DNA from: Amoebophrya sp. AT5.2
Lineage: Eukaryota; Sar; Dinophyceae; Syndiniales; Amoebophryaceae
DNA length: 24,036 nt
Reading direction: 5' to 3'
Assembly: GCA_005223375.1 (NCBI GenBank)
Contig: RXOD01004327.1
Span: 1 to 24,036 of the forward strand
Positions 1 to 10,346 of the stretch are shown here, piece by piece; position 1 is the stretch's first letter; each line of letters begins with the position of its first letter. The position numbers and the translations under genes are program-made. The notes below the pieces were generated by a model. That model worked only from the letters and a program-made list of their open reading frames with translations. It was not told the DNA's origin and made no database searches.

Positions 1-3000
1 AGTCTTGTTCGTCTCGTTGCTGGGAAGCAGTTCTGCGATCGCGTCCCTGATCTTCACGATCTGTCCGTCGGCTCGCGTTTTCATCACGGTTTCGGCTTTC
101 TCGAGCGCCTCCAGCATGGGCTTCGCCGCGTCAGCATCTTCTTTCGGGGCGTCTCTCAACGCATCCGCCGCCTCGGCAGCTGTGTTGAGAACGAGCGAGA
201 GGTCCGCCTGCAGTGCTTGGGCCTTCTCCACAGCCCTCTCGACAAAATCCGACCCGCCGTCACCAGCCCAGCTAGAGTTATCTGTGCTGTTGAGGACTTC
301 CGTCTCGTTCGCAGCATCGTCCTTCAGTTCTCGTCCCGCCGTCTCCAGCGACCACGTCTTCGCCATCAGAGATGAAGTCTCATTAACGTCACTTCGATTT
401 CCAGCTGGTTCGTCTGAGTCCCTTTTCTTGCCGCCATTTTCTGCTGCCTCCAGGCGCTCATTCACTTTCTCCACGTCTTCCATTGCTTTTTTCTCGTCGT
501 CCGGCAATTTTTTCGAAACCAGTTCTTCGATCTTGTCGTAGCCGTTACTGAACCGCTGGAAAGTTTCCGATGTGGGCAACCCTTCGAGGGCTTCCTGGAG
601 AGGCTCGACAAGGGCCAGGGCGTCCTGTACATCTAAAGAGGCCTCTTTTGCGCTCGGGGAAGACAACGACGGGGGCGTTGCTTGCGTCTCCGACGACGTG
701 TTGGTCTTGTTCTCGTCGAGCGAAGTAGAGTGAACATGAAGCGCAAGAAGCGACGGCGTGGTCTTGCTAGTAGTGGTAGACGCCGCCAACGCCATCGGCG
801 CCGGAGTGGTGAAAACGTCAGTAGTTGTCGTCGTGGTACTGGTCGAGGTTGATGTAGTAGAAGGTGCTGCGTTACTCGAGTTCGAGTAGTTCGCCGTTGT
901 GTTACTCGAGTTAGCTGTAGCGTTCCTCATCCTCGTCGAGTTCGAGGAATCAGGTTCTCCTTTTTCATCAGCCTTTTCTTCCTCCGCCTCTTTATCGGAC
1001 TCGGAAGTTTCTTCGCTTCTGTTCATCTTCGCGTGATGGTCTGATCCTTTACTTTCCAGCACGTGGATTACGGCGTCCAGCTTCAGCTTGAGCTTTTCCC
1101 GGTAGTTTTTTGCCATCGCCTCCTTGCTCGCTTCCGTCGCGGTGAGGGCGCCGTAGGTGCTGTTGAAGACCAGCTCTAGCTCCTGCTCCAGGGCGTCGGC
1201 TTTCAGCAGCGTCGCCCTTAGCATCGGCGCGATGTCTGCGCTGTCCCATTTTTGATCCTCTGTGCTGTTCGAGGTGCTGCCATTGTTCACGCCCGATTCC
1301 AGCATCAGCATCCCCTTCGACTTCGTAGCTTTCGCCCGACTGCGCTCCTGGTTCATGCGCTGGAGCACGCTCCTGAACCGCTCTGCGACGCGTTGAGTGA
1401 GGGGATGCTTCGAGTACTGGTGGCGGGGACTTCTTCCGCTGGTGGAGGTGGGGGACGATTTCTTCTCGACGAACATTCCTCCATCACCATCGGCATTGCC
1501 AGTGCCATTCTGTGATGAAGGGGGACGTGGCGGCTTTTCTTCTACTTCCGCTGTGTCGTTCTTCCCGAGGTCGAGTCTTTCCGCGTCCTCCAACGTCTTC
1601 ATCACCTGGCGCAACTGACTCACCACTTCCGTCTGCAGTTTCTCCAGCTCTGCAAAATCGTTCTCCAAGGCGCGGGCGTCGTCCCTCAGCTGCTTCAGCT
1701 TTGCAGCCTCCGCCTCCGCCCGCAGCTGCTTCTCAAGCGGCGACAGCAGTCTCGAAGCAGCGTGCAGCTGCTTCTCCGCCTCTTTCGCGCTCTCCGACGA
1801 GAGCGACATAGAGTCAGGCAGCGGAAATGGTCCTCCCGAGACTGTGTACTCCTCTCCCGACGTGTTTTTAGTGTTAGTGGTGTTCACCTCAGCTTTCACG
1901 ATCTTGCCGTCGATGCTGCTCGTCGCGCTCGACTCGCCGGTCGGAATGCTGCCCGGGGCGGGAAGGTCCTTGCTCCTTTTTCGTCGCACAAGTTCTCCCA
2001 AAGACATCTCCTGACGGGCCACGGACAAGTCTCTCGTGGCGGATGCCTTGCTGGTGAACGCCGTCGAACCCGTCGACGTAGCTCCGTTATACCCATGACG
2101 CTGAAGCTGTTCCAGTATATCCTTGTGGCTCTCGGCGACCGCGTCGGCGATACTGTCGGCGACCGAGGACGCATTTCGCAGCGGTCCGGGAATGGCCGGC
2201 ACCACTCCGCTCTCATCCGTGACCAACCGAAACTGTAACTTCACGCTGTCCAGCACTTCGCCCGCCGCGACAGTGACGTCGTTGCCGGACATTAGGGAAG
2301 CCATTTCGGGCGTGCAACGCGCAGAAATAGCATCGGTGAGGGCTTTTTTTGCCTCGGACGGGAAAGCAGTATCGTCGGAGTCCGAAATCATGGGATGTAT
2401 CAGGCCTGCAGAGACGCTGTCGATGCCGCGCAACAGAAACTCGTGCGTCCACTGCACACCCGGGTCCGTTGCCGGGTTGGAGATGCAGGCTGCCACGACG
2501 CTTTCCGCTCTATAATCGGGCTCCTCTTGGACAAAGCCGCCGTCGATCCACGTCTCGAGGTGCGAATCCTGCAGGTTCAGGCCCGGGGAAGGGTCCTCGA
2601 AGTAGTCACGCAGGCCAGCAAACGCACACTCCTTCATGAGCGCGCCGAGCGTGTCTTGCGCACCCCCCGGCACGGGACACTGGTAGTTGTCCCAGAGCCT
2701 GCTTGCAGCTGCTGCATTGGTAGGAGAGTCTGCGGCGACGATGGCCACGGTTAGGCGACCTTTGGTTGGTGGTAGTGAAAAAATTGGCAAAAAGCAAGAC
2801 GACGGGGGACCAGGAGCCGGCTCATCTCCTGGCCTGAGGCAGCTGAGCCGACTACCACAACATCATGCAGTGCGTAAAAAGAAGTAAAAATTGACGCACC
2901 ATCACGATCAGTTGTATCTACCGTAAAAGTGGTGCTCGCTTCTTCCGGCGACATTCGCGCACTGGTCCCATTTTTCTTCGATTGCCGGGATCTCGACCAG

Positions 3001-5616
3001 CGGGCTGAAAGAGACCGGCCGCCCGTAAAGGCAAATTATGTTCCACGCGTCAGCTTCATCCAACCCCACGTGCCTCGTCCTGGTCCCGGTCCCCCTGCTG
3101 CTCTTCGTGCTAGAAGATGAAGTATGAGTACTACTGCCAGCAGCTGTCGCCATGCCGTTGGCCTTCTGTAGAAACGATGAGGCCGCGAACGACGCAGGCG
3201 TTGTAGTCGTTGTGTGGGCAAGAAATTTTGTTTCCACGAACCGCACGCCGCAGCCCACCTCGAAGGTTGTCGGGGCGAGTACGTTGTAGAAATCCAACAG
3301 TTTTCTTGCTTTCGTGAGTTCGGCTTCCGTTGCTGCATCCGGGTTGTCTAGTTTTTCGACCAGCTCTTTAAACGTACTTATCATCGTGTGGTCGATGCCG
3401 CCTTTTCCGAGAATCGTGCCATCGTTGGCCCAGGCGGCGTGGTCCTTCCACGGGTTGCTTGCGCTATCGAGGATGTCACCTGGCCAATCCGCGGGGCGAG
3501 ACGAGATCGAGGACCAGCCGTCCGTCTCCGCAACACCGTCCTCGTACCAAAGGCGCACCGCCAGTTTCAAATCACGCAGGATGTCAGGCTTCGTCGTCGT
3601 GACTCCACCAGCGGCAGTGGGGGTGGTGGTTGTAGTCGTTGACGTTGTGGCTTCCTCCGTCGTGGTCGTCGTCGTGCTCGTGGTGGGTGCCTCGGTCGTC
3701 GAAGTTACCGCGTCGCAGCCTTGCAAGGACAACTGCGCTCCGGTCCCGCTGCATCGTACCTGCGCCGAGCCCGAGTACCCGTTTCCAGAGTCGCAAGACA
3801 GGAGGGGGGATTCTGGGCTCCACCACCCCCCGCCGGGAAAGGAGCCATTGGCCGAGCGCAGAGTCGCGTTGTCCTCGCCGCTGTACGCCTCGCTGGAGTC
3901 CGGTGCCAGGCACCCTTCAATGCAGCACTGGTGAAAAGCACACGGCGAGGCCCCGCAGTTCGTGTCTGCTTTGCTCGCGTCCAAAAACAAGCTGGGGGAA
4001 GAGAAGCTCCCTCGGCAATCGCTGTGGGAAGAGAAGTTGTCCGGGCACGTGTATGTCGTGGTGGTCGCGTCAGAGTCCTCGGTCGTCGCCAACGACCTCC
4101 TCTTTTGCTGCGTCAAACTCAAACTTTCCTTCGCCCTGACGCCGAGCTGCGACACCTCCGACATCGCCGTGGCACTGGTGCTGGTTAACAGCGGCGCTGG
4201 CATCGCGCTGCTGTTGTACGTGTAGAAGGCGATCGATTCCGTCAGAGGCTCTCCGTACCGTTCCGTCGTCCGCATGTCTACCCCCGAGTGCCCCCCACAC
4301 CGCATGAAGCGGCCGCATTCGTCACTCTCCGCAATCTTCTGGGCCTTTTCTGCGAGGTGATTGCTCCAGCGAAGCGGCTCGATGCCGTGCATACAGCGAT
4401 ACACGTTGTGATACTTCACGAACTGGCCGAAGGCGTTTTCACTGTTGACCAAGGCCTCTGTCGCGTCATCGTGAATCGTGGCGTTGAACTCGAGCGTGTA
4501 GTGAACGTCGTTCAAATTCACGCGGACCTCATCACGCAATTGCGTTGCAAACGCGTCGCGAACGGCCGCTGCTGCAGCGGCGGCGGGGTCCGGTGTTGTT
4601 GCAGTTCCGTCAGCAGAACGGAAAGCGGACACCCCAGCTTCGGAAACCTCGTCGGCAGCGGCAGCTTGTCCCTGGCTAGCGACGCCGGCAGAAGAACGAC
4701 GCGCCTGCTTCTGTTGGTTACCCTGTCCAGCTCCAGCAGTTCTCGTACTACTGCTGTGACTACGACTTCGATGCTGACGAGAAGCCGTCTCCTGTTGCAG
4801 TTGTCGTTCTTGATCTTGTCCCTTCCCTTTATTATTATTCCGTCTTGCGACATTCTTCTCGCGAATCTGAATGAAGGAGGCAGGCTCTTCCTGTTCCCGC
4901 TCCTCTACCTCGTGTTCGTGGTCCGCGGCGTCCTCGAAGCTTGAAGATACCGTTTTCTGCAAGGAGCCGAGAATCTCCTTCATGTTTTCTTCCGTGCTCG
5001 CGATGCTCTCCTGCAGCCGTTCGCGGCGGGCCTGCAGACTGATTTCCTGCTTCTTCAACGCCGCGACGCGATCCGCCGCCTGCTGGATCTGGCGCCGCGC
5101 ATCGCTTGCGCGCTCCGACAGCTGCGAGGCCTCCTCGGCCACTCGGTCCGCAAATAAGCTGCTGCTTGATTTCGCGCCGGGGGAAGCTGCTGCATCGCGA
5201 TCAACATGATGATGATGTGGTGAGGACTTCTTCTCGTCCCCGACGGCCCGCCGAGCAGCTGCACGGGCGAGGTTGACGTGGTGGTCTAGATAGTCGTCCT
5301 CGACTCCTTCTCCTGATTGCGGGTCATCGTCATCGGCGGACACTTCTGCTGATGACGACGACGTCGATGAAGATGACGAAGATTCTTTCGTTCTGCTCTG
5401 CTGATCCTCGTCGTGGTCGACGTGCGGCGCTTCCGTTCCTTGTGCTTGTTCATCCGGCACAACGATGTCATCATCCTCGTCATCACCAAAAGACGAGATG
5501 TGCTGACGCCGCAGAAGACCTCCTGCACCCCATGCCAGTACGGCGCAAGGACCAGGAGGGACAAGTAGCGCAACTACGAGTGCGGCGGTGGAGACTACCG
5601 GGCCTCTCCACCTCAT
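1..5616 (-). CDS. secreted mosaic CAP/SCP-domain protein, C-terminus beyond window
   Basis: Two exons (5616-2922 and 2759-1) give 1818 in-window residues. The start is the ATG at 5616; the open frame reaches 5709 but begins there with GTG. Residues 1-30 form a signal peptide (short basic start, then a hydrophobic stretch rich in V, A and L). Then come an acidic/Ser-rich linker (40-150), a coiled coil (155-225), and the first half of a CAP domain (397-468, with YHNVYRCMHG, LRWSNHLAEKAQ and RYGEPLTE). A Cys-rich, sushi-like segment (523-634) and a Thr-rich mucin-like linker (637-676) follow, then the second CAP half (686-866, with VGCGVRF and WNIICLYGRP). After the intron there is an uncharacterised region with a beta-rich segment (VKLQFRLV), coiled coils, and Asn/Thr/Ser tracts with many N-glycosylation sequons. 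CAP proteins are usually secreted, with sterol-, lipid- or protein-binding roles. The actual role here is unknown; a surface or secreted adhesin-like protein is an inference. Confidence 0.8.
2760..2921 (-). other. intron of the CAP-domain gene (162 bp, GT-AG)
   Basis: Read on the minus strand, the intron starts GTAGATAC just after TTTTACG and ends in CCAACCAAAG. Both sides are phase 1, so codon G+GT makes Gly and the frame continues RLTVAIVAAD. Without splicing, the upstream frame stops eight bases beyond the donor region at 2908 and the long downstream frame has no start. A pyrimidine-rich stretch precedes the acceptor. A 7 bp inverted repeat (CGGCTCA/TGAGCCG) lies inside. Confidence 0.75.
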
Positions 5617-6765
5617 TATGATGGAGCAGCTCGTGGTCAGTGATGTCGTGGTATTGGTGCCGATGCCGTCCACATCCTCTCTTGTTCTTCTCTCATTTTT
5701 CTTATACACGTCTTGTAGTTCTTTCTTTAGTAAGTTTTTGCGTTTTGTACGTGATATCTATGTCAGAGTGAGTTGCTCGGATCACGCCCTCAGGCAAGTT
5801 CTCATCTGCAGACCGCATTTCATCTTTTCTTGATTCAGATTCGTATTTTTTCATCACAACGAGCCGATGTCGCTCCATTCTCTGTCGCATCTTCTCACGG
5901 ATTCTCGGCCTCGCAACACGACCCGGCGGTTTCTCACTCGAATCGAGAACCACGAAGTATCACGATCAAATTCAAAATCAAAACACTCACAACAACTGAC
6001 AAGACGTGGCACGAATCGGTACCACACATCCGGTGGGGGATCCTTTTCTTTCAGCGCGCGGCGAGTTTTTTAATTTGTGGCTTGTGCTGCTGGTGAAGTG
6101 CACGCCGGTTTTTTGTCAACAGCAGGAAGCTCGCTGTCGCTAAGCTTTTTGGGCTACAAAGTGTTAGTGTTTTAGTTTCGCCTATATCGGAATGCCGCAA
6201 CTAGGATGTAGTAGGGGAGGCTCCGACAAGATGAACTTTATTTAAGTACGAGTACCAGTACGTCAAAAACATCAAAATCCATCGTTGTGGAGGTACAGTC
6301 CAGTGTCCTCGAAGTTGTCAAAACATGGAAAGATAAACCGCGTAATTGAAGCAGATTGTGAAGATGACACGATAACGACCGGTCGTCGCTACTTCTCCTA
6401 CTACTTGTAGTGAAGGAATCTCCCGGGGGGGGAACCTACCTTTAGTATAAAAAGCAGAGCGAATCGTGCTGAACCCGATGATATCGCCTGGATATACGAT
6501 CAAGCATCCCGCCCTCTCCGTCTCCGGTCCACCTCGGGGATGCTGGTGATGAGTCACGTAAGGGGTACTTTTACATTTTATCTCAGGCTCTCGTGACCTA
6601 GTCCTAGACCTCCGCTAGTGGAGTATTACTTATACTATAGGCATATTTGTTACATCATACATAAGTACGAATCGAGATTGCATTGACATGTTTAACACAA
6701 CAACACCATCTCGTATCGGAATCGACATCTTTCTACATGAGCCAGTGACAGTGTCGTGCACTTAC
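5617..6765. other. intergenic stretch, no gene supported
   Basis: This is the region upstream of the CAP gene. It holds only short open frames on either strand, most with non-ATG starts, and none resembles a known protein. There are homopolymer G runs near 6424-6431 and just past the boundary at 6773-6782. A TATA-like TATAAAA occurs near 6446 on the plus strand, but nothing is downstream for it to drive. A minus-strand frame at 6318-6557 starts with GTG and is not supported. Sequence composition is more AT-rich than in the flanking genes. Confidence 0.5.
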
Positions 6766-6937
6766 TTACTCTGGGGGGGGGCTACTTTCTTGTACGGCTT
6801 CGAAACGTAGTTCAGAGACGACAAACACGGCAGCTATCTTCACCACCTGCTGCACATCGCTGAGGGTATCATGTACTTGTCCATCGCTCTTCCTCCTGGC
6901 CCACGTTTTCTCAGCCAGGTTAATTTCAAGATCCAAC

Positions 6938-7174
6938 TCATTGTCCATACGCCTCCTCAACCCACATCATGATCTCGTTTATCCGTGAAAGTGCGGGAGC
7001 AATCACGGAAAACGAAACACGACCACTACTTGCTAAAATAAAAGCTAACCTAAAGAACTGGCACAAGAACTTTACTTCTGTTGGTTCTGGTTGCGCTTGC
7101 GCAGAGATCTTTACTTTGTTTCAACTCGCCTGGAGAGATGCGCGGACCCTCGGGATCGATTGATTTCGCATTCC
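6938..7174 (-). other. possible 3' exons of the reductase-like gene
   Basis: A strong acceptor (CCTTTTTCCAG) precedes 7174. An open stretch 7174-7115 begins NAKSIDPEGPRISPGELK and ends at a GTAAAG donor. An 82 bp intron (7033-7114) ends TTTTATTTTAG. A second open stretch, 7032-6938, encodes VSFSVIAPALSRINEIMMWV and ends in TGA. All junctions are phase 1, and they also fit a GTAAGG donor at 7330 near the end of the reductase-like ORF. If used, these exons would replace the last 20 or so residues of that protein. This rests on splice-site reading alone. Confidence 0.3.
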
Positions 7175-7265
7175 CTGGAAAAAGGAATCAAAATCAAGTC
7201 CTCAAAGAGACCACCTTTGTCGGATATCAATACCGATCTTAAGATTAAAATCCAAATTCTCCTGT

Positions 7266-9695
7266 TCACTCCGCTTTCTTCTTGGAACGACCACAATTCG
7301 CGCCGGACGGCTTCGCGACGTTCACCTTACCACTTCCCGTCTGCTCCTTTTTCAGGACGTTTTTGTGCCGCAAAATGCACTGCAAGACGTAGTCGTTATC
7401 ACGAGCCTCCTGTGCTCCACCTCGGGCTAGCGTCAATGGTTCCGCCGCCATTAAGCGGTCTACGATCGCCAGGTCAGCTGCGGCAACCTCCGGTGCCACC
7501 TTGTTGCTGTTCGTGCCGGTTCCGCCGACGACCGATTTGAATTTCAGCAGCGGCAGCGAAGGCAAGTTCAGCATTCGCGATATCTCCGAGAGCTTGCAGG
7601 TGAGTACAACCGCCGGCTTCCTCCTGTTCCTACCACTAGGACCTGGCGCACTGAGGACCATTTGCCGCGCTACCTCGTCCACGGGCTGAAAGGAGACGCA
7701 GCGCTCCCCACATCCTCTGTCGTCGAGCACGGCGTGAGCGCGGAGACACATATTCAGATAGCCGTGGAAATTTCCACTCGGGTTTCCGCCAACATTGTTC
7801 TTTTTATCGCCGGACAAATCGTGCAGGCGGTGAATATTCAGGAGAGACGAAGCAGGAGCGGGACATGATTTCGTGTTCTGGCCTCCGCGAAAAAACACCG
7901 CGCCGAGCAGGTACTCGGCGCCGAGGTGATCCCACTCGCGGTGCCGCATTTGCGGGATTCTTTTACTCATGCCGCGCTGCAGATTCGAAGAAAAGCAAGA
8001 GCCTGTGAACTGCTGCTGGGAGGCCTGGAAAAATTTAACCACACTTTCGCGCAACATGCTCCTCGCTTGGTCCTGGTTCGCAGCCTTCGCAACGTCAGGC
8101 TCCCCGGAGTTGCTGCTCCCCGCAACGCCTCCTGCATCTTTTGCCGCGAAAGAAGAAGATTTTGCGTTTTCATTAGCGCGCGTAAGGCTGGTCAGATGCG
8201 CGGGGAGAAAGTTAAATTTGAAACCGTCGCTCTCTTCAGCCGAAGAGCCCTCATGCGCATGCGCGTGCGGCTTCGTGTTATCCGTGCCAGAGGAGGACGC
8301 GCTGGATCCTCCGGAGATAGTTTCCGCAGTCGTTCCGCTCGCAGACCTGGACGAAGGTGCGCCGGCGACGCCGACGCTGTCGCGCGCCAGCCCTCCTATC
8401 GCAACCGTATGATCCAGCGCTCGCGTACTCGGGTACTCCAGCGGCACCTGGTGCTTGCGACAGTAAACTGCGATACGCAAGGTGGCCCGAATATCGGAGG
8501 GTGCAGCTGTGTGGTAAACCTTAGAAAGTGGTCGTAGTTCTTGCCCACTATTTTTTGCATTTCCTTTTCGTCCAGCGGAGAGCAGACTCTCCCAATTCTG
8601 CACGGTTAAATGCTGCAAATCCCCGGGAATCAGTGTTAGCGAAATGTCGGCCTGCGACTCCGAGAGCGCAGCATTCGAACTGGCACTTTTCTCGGCGCGG
8701 TCGTCGTCATCGTCCACTGGCGAGGCAAGTGAAACGCACTCCGCCGCGGCATTCTTCTTTGCCGAAAGCAGGCTGGTGCCGCTCGTCTTGGTTGGACAGC
8801 TTCCGCTTCCTAGTGGTGGTTCCAGTGGCATGTTTAACAGTGGCACATAGGTGCCACTCACAATGCCCCTCCTCCCGCTCATGATGCGGCCCTGTGCGCG
8901 CGCCACAAATTCCCGCGGCGACACGTTCTTCAAGAGCGGCATGCGGCCACTGGCGAGGGCACTTTGAGTCAGATAGCCGAGCTGAGCCAGCGTTTCGGGA
9001 CGGACCAGAGCGAAGATCTCCAGCTGCGCCCCACCTTTTTCATCAGCGTCTCCAGACGAGGCTCTCATGCAGTTCTTCACCTCTTCTGCGATAATGTGCT
9101 GGCCGAGTGCGCTCGTCGCCCCGGTGATGAGAATGCGTCGCTTGCGTTCCGCTTCCGCCTCGCCTTCTGCCTCTGCGCCGCTATGAATATAATCGTCATT
9201 GAAAGGATCGTACTCCGAGGACGAGCTTTCACGCTCTGCCTTTTTTTCTTTCTCCTTTTCGGTTGCGATTTCGCCCTTCTCCTCGATCTCGTGCTCGCCT
9301 TGCCCTGCTTCATCTTCAGCATGAAACAGCTCCGCAACGCGTTCCTGCGCAAGCAACCCGTCCAAATAGTCGACACACGCGTGCGCCTCGCGCTCCTTTT
9401 GCGCCTGCTCGCGGCGGTAAGCTTTCGCAGTGAGCGTGCGGCCGTGCACTTGCACGACCTCGTCACCCTCCTCGCAGGAGGAACACGAGCTGGATCCAGA
9501 CTCCTCCCCGTAATGATGCCCATGCCCGATGTACACATCTTGTCCAGCTGCGTCGGTGCGCAGCAAATGATTAAAAGGCGAAAAAGTAAACCCGCCTTGC
9601 GCGGTTTTGTCGCGACGCCGCTTCGGACTCTCGGTGCCCTCCCGAGCATAGCGGTGGCCCCGCTTGGGGCTCTTAGCAGAGGCGGTGTTGCTCAT
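7266..9695 (-). CDS. thioester-reductase-like (NAD(P)-binding Rossmann) protein, divergent
   Basis: 809 residues from ATG to TGA. Residues 1-185 are charged and disordered (basic start, Glu/Lys-rich middle). A Rossmann fold begins at 186: RRILITGATSALGQHI is the nucleotide-binding loop. FALVRPE (228-234), LIPGDL (355-360), KVYHTAA (392-398) and PLEYPSTRAL (418-427) follow the order seen in the reductase domains of Lys2, carboxylic acid reductases and fatty acyl-CoA reductases (NAD_binding_4-like). The late part, LGAEYLLGA (591-599), LNIHRLHDLSG (619-629) and FQPVDEVARQMV (669-680), also matches that order. Low-complexity inserts (about 295-350 and 440-545) split the domain. The usual YxxxK catalytic pair is not seen where expected, so activity is doubtful. 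No adenylation or carrier domain is present. Substrate is unknown. Confidence 0.7.
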   Translation of the reverse strand: MSNTASAKSPKRGHRYAREGTESPKRRRDKTAQGGFTFSPFNHLLRTDAAGQDVYIGHGHHYGEESGSSSCSSCEEGDEVVQVHGRTLTAKAYRREQAQKEREAHACVDYLDGLLAQERVAELFHAEDEAGQGEHEIEEKGEIATEKEKEKKAERESSSSEYDPFNDDYIHSGAEAEGEAEAERKRRILITGATSALGQHIIAEEVKNCMRASSGDADEKGGAQLEIFALVRPETLAQLGYLTQSALASGRMPLLKNVSPREFVARAQGRIMSGRRGIVSGTYVPLLNMPLEPPLGSGSCPTKTSGTSLLSAKKNAAAECVSLASPVDDDDDRAEKSASSNAALSESQADISLTLIPGDLQHLTVQNWESLLSAGRKGNAKNSGQELRPLSKVYHTAAPSDIRATLRIAVYCRKHQVPLEYPSTRALDHTVAIGGLARDSVGVAGAPSSRSASGTTAETISGGSSASSSGTDNTKPHAHAHEGSSAEESDGFKFNFLPAHLTSLTRANENAKSSSFAAKDAGGVAGSSNSGEPDVAKAANQDQARSMLRESVVKFFQASQQQFTGSCFSSNLQRGMSKRIPQMRHREWDHLGAEYLLGAVFFRGGQNTKSCPAPASSLLNIHRLHDLSGDKKNNVGGNPSGNFHGYLNMCLRAHAVLDDRGCGERCVSFQPVDEVARQMVLSAPGPSGRNRRKPAVVLTCKLSEISRMLNLPSLPLLKFKSVVGGTGTNSNKVAPEVAAADLAIVDRLMAAEPLTLARGGAQEARDNDYVLQCILRHKNVLKKEQTGSGKVNVAKPSGANCGRSKKKAE

Positions 9696-9826
9696 AGTGA
9701 TGATGTTTTTTGGCGGGGAAACGGCACAGTCACGCTGATTTTTTTTTTTTTGGAGTGAAATTTTTACGCGTTAATCCTGAATTGCAAAAGCAGCTGAAGG
9801 GCGATGAATGCTTTTACGCTTAAATT

Positions 9827-9873
9827 GGGTGCGACAACACAATACAATAAAAAAGTGGGTGCTATAACACAAT
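9827..9873. repeat. short imperfect direct repeat (17 bp, offset 30)
   Basis: GGGTGCGACAACACAAT at 9827-9843 recurs as GGGTGCTATAACACAAT at 9857-9873, with 15 of 17 bases identical. The function is unknown; it could be a remnant of a small repeat. Confidence 0.6.
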
Positions 9874-9943
9874 TTGTTAAGCTGAGGGGATTCGAGGGGA
9901 CGGAACTACCGCCAATTTCTCTCATAAGTTTGCTTCTAGCTGG

Positions 9944-9977
9944 GAGATATCTTTGCACGAAAAAAGCCGCATATCTC
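9944..9977. repeat. short inverted repeat (7 bp arms, 20 nt loop)
   Basis: GAGATAT at 9944-9950 pairs with ATATCTC at 9971-9977. This is a weak stem in an AT-richer spacer and may be chance. Confidence 0.4.
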
Positions 9978-10346
9978 AACAACCGAAAATTATGGCCTGC
10001 GACCCAGGCACGAAATCGAAAAGGCATGGCCAGCTACAACGGGGGTGTCGGAGTTGGGATCGATTGGCATAGCGGTCACAACGGGAATCCATCGTCCGAC
10101 GGACTGGTCACGTTACACTTGTTCTCGATATCGAAATCTACCACGAATTCATTTTTGTAAAAAACTTTTTCGGATGCTCTGACGGAATCGTCATTGAACT
10201 GTGCGCAATTCGTCGTTTCATTTAGGGGATTCATTGCGCAACAGCTGCTCGCGCACAGCACATGTAGGTAGCTAGTGACTTGATTTTCGGTCGAAACAGT
10301 GCAGTAGAGAAACGACCACTGCAATAAATATGCTTCTGGTTCGGGC

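Larger units (their letters stand above)
9696..10346. other. AT-richer spacer, no gene supported
   Basis: This lies between the dehydrogenase-fusion stop and the reductase-like start. A poly-T run sits at about 9740-9752. A plus-strand ATG frame at 9804-10160 (118 codons) and a minus-strand frame at 10076-10324 (TTG start) are open but resemble nothing I recognise. The stretch holds a short direct repeat and an inverted repeat, listed separately. Confidence 0.5.

Noticed and set aside
5..541. 178-codon plus-strand Ser/Ala-rich frame
   Set aside because: The minus strand carries a continuous coiled-coil frame through the whole stretch, in phase with the CAP gene.
5617..5709. extended N-terminus of the CAP protein
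   Set aside because: The frame starts with GTG at 5709. The ATG at 5616 directly begins a good signal peptide.
10076..10324. 82-codon minus-strand frame after the dehydrogenase fusion
   Set aside because: It starts with TTG, has no recognisable motif, and has no splice link to the fusion gene, which ends in a clean TAA.
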